Below, piece after piece: positions 61,301 through 64,000 of a DNA stretch of 64,000 nucleotides. The stretch's first letter is position 1, and every line of letters starts with the position of its first letter. A program made the translations under genes and the position numbers. A model generated the notes under the pieces. The model saw nothing but the letters and a program-made list of their open reading frames with translations, made no database searches and was not told the origin of the DNA. Source of the DNA: Tritrichomonas musculus (Eukaryota; Parabasalia; Tritrichomonadida; Tritrichomonadidae); contig JAPFFF010000002.1 of NCBI GenBank assembly GCA_039105265.1, forward strand, positions 4,588,001 to 4,652,000. The letters run 5' to 3'.

Positions 61301-63216
61301 AATTGTTTTCGAAATACTCCAGTACAGTTATCAACATGATTCTTGAAGCGATTCATATTGTGATGACCGTAATGTGCATATGAGCCACACTTTGGGCAGA
61401 TATGGATGTTGGTCAACTTCTCAGCATCCTTGATATACATTATGTGAATGATTCGATTTTGAGTGAACAGCAATGCAGATTTCCTAAATGAATTGTCACG
61501 ATTATATTTCCATTGGTCCTGAAGGTTATACACCTTGAGTTCTGCATTGTACTCATAGATGTCAACATTCAAATGATGCTTTTCAGCAGATGCCTTCATG
61601 GCTTCAATTGATGTACCCGGATAGTTGTTCAGGAAGTTGATTGCAGCTTGAGATGGCTTAGTTGAATACACTATATTGTGTTCCCCGCACAGAAGTTTCC
61701 TAGCTGCTTGTGTACGATGCTTAGTATAACAATGATATTTGGGGTTAACTAGATGATCATCGAGACATGCAGCAAGAAATCGATACCAACATAGATTGTC
61801 ATCGACGTTGTCTGTGATAATGAATTTATTATTTTTGATTTCAGGAGGTAAATCCTTGATGGGACCACTAACCTTGACCATTCGAGATACTGTGAATGAA
61901 ACTGTGCCTACGAGAATCAACTTGGTGCTCGATGTTGAGGTTTCATATGAGTGCAGTACTGATTCAATATAGTACTTCACGATATCAAGTGATTGCTCAT
62001 CACGAACCACAATTGGGGTAGCAGATTTATAGTTATTCCAAGTGATTTCCCTAGCTGTATATTGGAATGTGTCAGTCTCAGCACTGGATGACTCAAATAC
62101 ACCCGAGAGTTGGAAATATATTTTGAATGGTTTCACCTCACGTTCATAAACTTGTTGCAAGCCATCATATATACTGTTCAATGAGGATATCGAGTTGAAG
62201 TAGTATATGTATATAGGCTCGAAGGTATCAATATCCGTGTGTTCATTGTAATCATTATCAGCATATTTGGCATATTTTTGCCAAGCCTCTACAGCCTTAT
62301 CGTAGTCCTCAGGTAAGTTCACCATGAGGAAATCATTGTGTTTCGATTTGAATTCATGACCGAACTCGCCAAGGTACTCGAATATTTCATTATTTTCAGG
62401 ATCTTTGGGGATACCATCAATATCAGTATTGTCATCAATAATATTTGCTAGTTTTGTAATTTTAGACCTATCTTGGAATATATCTTGTATTTCAGCTCTA
62501 TCGAGATATTCGGGATAATATTTGTTGAAATATGAATATACCTTACGTTCATCATCTAATTGCTGTTGGAACTCATCTTGGGTATTCATATGTTGAAGTA
62601 CATCAATGGGGTCATCAATCTTGTAATCATCTCTATTGAATTTACTGAAGTAATCGTTATCCAGTTTGTCATTCAATCTCTTTATATATGAAGGCTGCTC
62701 ATCATACCGAATTGGTTTCTTATGAGTTGTCGGTGGTGGAAGTATTGGTGGATACTCATTTTCACGAATCAATCGTTGAGCTTCCTGCAAAGCATATTTT
62801 GCAACATCAATATTATGTTGTATTTGGCGTTCCCTATATACCTTACGTTCATCATCTAATTGCTGTTGGAACTTATCTTGGGTATTCATATGTTGAAGTA
62901 CATCAATGGGTTCATTAATTTTGTAATCAGCTCTATTGAATTTATTGAAGTAATCATTATCATCTACAAGACGTTCAGCCCTCAGTTGTCCAAAGAATGT
63001 ATCAAAATGAGATTCCTGGAGTATACCATTGGGATTGAAACCTGTGCGAGCTACAAATGAGTTATAATTTAGGTACTTCGTGAGTTTGCTCAGTTGAGCA
63101 ACAAATGTAGTGTTGGTTGGGATGTTACCACCGAACTCATTGTTGATGATATTGATATAATTTTTGATAGTCCATGAAGGAATTGCACCAAAATTCTTAT
63201 TCGAGATACAACTCAT
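58318..63216 (-). CDS. PolB: family B DNA polymerase, Polinton type (1632 aa), element C
   Basis: Start chosen at MSCISNKNFGAIPSWTIKNY, which parallels A's N-terminus; a longer reading would run up to the next gene. There is one copy of the N-terminal repeated domain and two copies of a FNRADYKINEPIDVLQHMNT unit. NLCWYRFLAACL, HICPKCGSYAHYGHHNMN, YDFETVE (about 679), FNSSRFDSNLF, YNDNDVEMM, the HNH/zinc segment, DFNSLYPS (1162), MNGSYGYDG (1362) and EGDTDSAYF (1456) are all present. None of A's small insertions is found. Confidence 0.92.
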   Translation of the reverse strand: MSCISNKNFGAIPSWTIKNYINIINNEFGGNIPTNTTFVAQLSKLTKYLNYNSFVARTGFNPNGILQESHFDTFFGQLRAERLVDDNDYFNKFNRADYKINEPIDVLQHMNTQDKFQQQLDDERKVYRERQIQHNIDVAKYALQEAQRLIRENEYPPILPPPTTHKKPIRYDEQPSYIKRLNDKLDNDYFSKFNRDDYKIDDPIDVLQHMNTQDEFQQQLDDERKVYSYFNKYYPEYLDRAEIQDIFQDRSKITKLANIIDDNTDIDGIPKDPENNEIFEYLGEFGHEFKSKHNDFLMVNLPEDYDKAVEAWQKYAKYADNDYNEHTDIDTFEPIYIYYFNSISSLNSIYDGLQQVYEREVKPFKIYFQLSGVFESSSAETDTFQYTAREITWNNYKSATPIVVRDEQSLDIVKYYIESVLHSYETSTSSTKLILVGTVSFTVSRMVKVSGPIKDLPPEIKNNKFIITDNVDDNLCWYRFLAACLDDHLVNPKYHCYTKHRTQAARKLLCGEHNIVYSTKPSQAAINFLNNYPGTSIEAMKASAEKHHLNVDIYEYNAELKVYNLQDQWKYNRDNSFRKSALLFTQNRIIHIMYIKDAEKLTNIHICPKCGSYAHYGHHNMNRFKNHVDNCTGVFRKQFIPNREPLPYCPHILNNPVYEYCLAYGLEWKPNIYYITYDFETVEQPVNTSIGSSTTINSRLIPLSVSSCVKSQSGCNTRHFSLRDSTEFITEWIEWLFEQSQQVYHDKVQYMKTFINESIDTLNKIDRNLNVITVFGFNSSRFDSNLFKQYLNYCSWSVESNSIIGTTSSLKQFILKSSKYDTKLRFIDAQSFVAGGTLRQFGVDFGGLENSSKGVFPYEAINIENYNEVLSRTEPFEYEAFYSYLNQKNPLTEDDYKLYLEDAKNYKTRWDYLLAYNDNDVEMMIKPIDNLIVLNAQYNVDLISNLSLSKNASCIKYALAYKEFDPNTEYSIQNSINTFKPNLKWWRFKCENYYNQDVKYNQSHKDSPRNLDKCVCEEQFDEFMKMYNNPDTGKCHLCGEHFTWTNKPTLDRINNDIGHELSNCKLACAECNKLRSRDDPNITKLRIQLKKYCKMMHLPTLINDEQEYYSLRNNITGGLSNVMHRVNIKGHTNINRFRYNAVDHKVISYDTPHTMTHIVGVDFNSLYPSAFSSTKHDFNPYHGGVMYMPGSMLERFDVYNNGTKNMKTYNSCMHIINSRNLRKHPKYLFKAEVILKCPVSKINNFINFPPVFRNFDITNDETTIGSYMHNYMTHNKLPSADKTERKLTMCVDTMGTYQTFSNYYLWFLLDHGLVIEDIKSLTKYEAHRGFNPFVSEFMKRRQDIISGAVSGNEKFYKISMNGSYGYDGMNTEKFSKIKICSRDKTFQNIIYDNYVSGIKLSDDNYLLQMNPKSFKCTTCLQESFWTLDNAKFWYLTFIYDFMYKCLDVERFHFIEGDTDSAYFAVAGDESKGSNQEFKYIIKNRAFYDENIYKFMPNPNINTIADEKKILGLCIEKYGENMIALAPKCYTIFNSGAVTKALKLKGVSLKKNHITSDDYKDIIDNGGVKVGKNINLQLTRNTKIQSKISEMTMSKITVNKNALTGTHTKMIVLENQSCAPFIHGLTSGDYIML

Positions 63217-63286
63217 TTGCCCAAACGTAAAAATATAAAATTGTAATCGGTAAAAATATTGATTAAACATTATTTTTGAATTTTGG

Positions 63287-63763
63287 CTAGAAATCGATTG
63301 TATCAATCTCAACTTCGGGGGTTAGAGTCGTTTCACTAGGAGGAACATTTATAGTCATATGGGTGTTGAGTAGTTTTTGGGTCATATACATGGAGATACT
63401 TAAATTTAGGTTATCGAATATTAGTTTACGCAATAGGGATATACGTTTATGAGGTTCCACGTTGGATACTGCATCGATTACATCCTTTGCTGAGACATAT
63501 TGGATCAATCGGTCGTGATCCTTAATATCCAAAAACTTGCTTCGATTGAATATATGGGTTCGATTTAAGCGAGAATGGGGATGTTCAATAGATGATGTCT
63601 CAGGAGGTGAGTCACTTCGAACGAAATTCTTAGGCTGTACCGTTGTGCTTGGATTAGGAGATGGCTGTTTATGGTTCATACGTTTAATCAAATGCTTGAC
63701 ATCTTGGCACAAATCGGTGATACCATTTAAAATTTTTAATAGTATATCAGTGTCAATTTCCAT
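63287..63763 (-). CDS. 158-aa conserved protein beside PolB, element C
   Basis: MEIDTDILLKILNGITDLCQ, FNRSKFLDIKDHDRLIQYV and NLSISMYMTQKLLNTHM match A. The N-terminal Asp/Thr repeat of A is reduced to a few residues here. Upstream AATATTTTATTTTG is a slightly changed form of the promoter-like motif. Confidence 0.72.
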   Translation of the reverse strand: MEIDTDILLKILNGITDLCQDVKHLIKRMNHKQPSPNPSTTVQPKNFVRSDSPPETSSIEHPHSRLNRTHIFNRSKFLDIKDHDRLIQYVSAKDVIDAVSNVEPHKRISLLRKLIFDNLNLSISMYMTQKLLNTHMTINVPPSETTLTPEVEIDTIDF

Positions 63764-64000
63764 TTATACAAAATAAAATATTATTTTAACAAATTTAGGT
63801 TGCTGGTGGAATGTGATTGGTAGTAAGAGAGGTCCTTTAGTATGACCTTCAGTACAACCTTCAGTACAACCTTTAGGATAACCTTTAGTATGACCTTTCG
63901 TAGTAAGTACCCCTAGCCTTCTAAACTAGGGCAATAGTGGCGGTCATAAGTGAACATCTATATAGTCCCATGATGCTGACCACTTATTCCTAGTCATGAG
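63764..64000 (-). repeat. right terminal region of element C: short tandem repeats and terminal inverted repeat arm
   Basis: 63,916-64,000 is the visible part of the right terminal inverted repeat, an exact reverse complement of 45,873-45,957. Just inside it (about 63,832-63,905) are six or so copies of an 11- to 12-bp unit (variants of ACCTTTAGTATG / ACCTTCAGTACA). No gene is seen in this stretch. Confidence 0.9.

Larger units (their letters stand above)
45621..64000. mobile_element. Polinton/Maverick element C (right end just outside window)
   Basis: Starts at AGTAGTGATGAGTG (45,621). A terminal inverted repeat is shown by an exact 85-bp match of 45,873-45,957 with the reverse complement of 63,916-64,000. 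If the repeats are of equal length (337 bp on the left) the element should end near 64,252, making it about 18.6 kb. All 15 genes are open, so it looks whole with no obvious break. Gene order equals that of A. AACGTC (45,615-45,620) would be one side of a 6-bp target duplication. Confidence 0.92.

Noticed and set aside
63217-63312. N-terminal extension of element C PolB
   Set aside because: MSCISNKNF parallels the A start, and the extension would read through the gap into the next gene.
1-64000. Retrovirus or LTR element, because of the integrase
   Set aside because: No reverse transcriptase, protease or LTRs; the integrase sits with PolB and capsid genes, as in Polintons.

Overview
The window is built almost entirely from large virus-like DNA transposons of the Polinton/Maverick class, packed against and into one another. 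No host gene, rRNA or convincing tRNA is visible. Each copy carries a protein-primed-type family B DNA polymerase, a DDE-superfamily (retroviral-type) integrase, a double-jelly-roll-type major capsid protein (MCP), an A32/FtsK-like packaging ATPase and 10 to 13 small genes. Dense Mavericks, intron-free frames, very short intergenic gaps and AT-rich DNA suggest a protist genome of the Trichomonas (parabasalid) kind. That host assignment is inference; no host marker is present.

Layout. (1) Element A, <1 to 22,559: left end outside the window, right end at an ACT terminus. From left: ATPase (cut by the window edge), micro-membrane protein, 206-aa conserved protein, MCP, small amphipathic virion-like protein, coiled-coil protein, 75-aa and 77-aa proteins, integrase, 110-aa protein, beta-rich protein with disordered tail, giant repeat protein, fiber-like protein, PolB, a 450-bp gap with a Pol III-box-bearing insert, 184-aa protein, KilA-N protein and a 100-aa protein. 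(2) Remnant B' (22,560 to about 25,024): the 3' part of an MCP gene of a second, AT-richer lineage, an HNH endonuclease gene and part of an integrase gene. Element A sits inside this MCP gene. (3) Element B, about 25,025 to at least 45,620: a nearly whole member of the AT-rich lineage with a different gene order. (4) Element C, 45,621 to beyond 64,000: a close relative of A with the same gene order. Its inverted terminal repeats are visible at both ends, the right one cut by the window.

How the genes work together. Integrase and terminal repeats serve chromosomal integration. PolB, with exonuclease, an embedded HNH/zinc segment and polymerase motifs, replicates the element. MCP, the small amphipathic protein, fiber-like protein and packaging ATPase form a virion module. 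Genes are grouped in divergent pairs over 14 to 52 bp of spacer and in convergent pairs that overlap by a few bases or share small hairpins.

State. A (visible part) and C look whole, with no obvious break. B looks nearly whole, with about one break. B' is a fragment. By nesting, B' is older than A, and C inserted after B.

The most unusual signals are: a 30-bp palindromic unit inserted in frame in several unrelated genes; a second hairpin family present in both orientations and also inside a gene; an inverted-repeat pair sitting exactly where B's gene order departs from A and C; a fiber gene that is A-like in C at its N-terminus but B-like in its receptor-binding half; and a Pol III-box segment inserted only in A.
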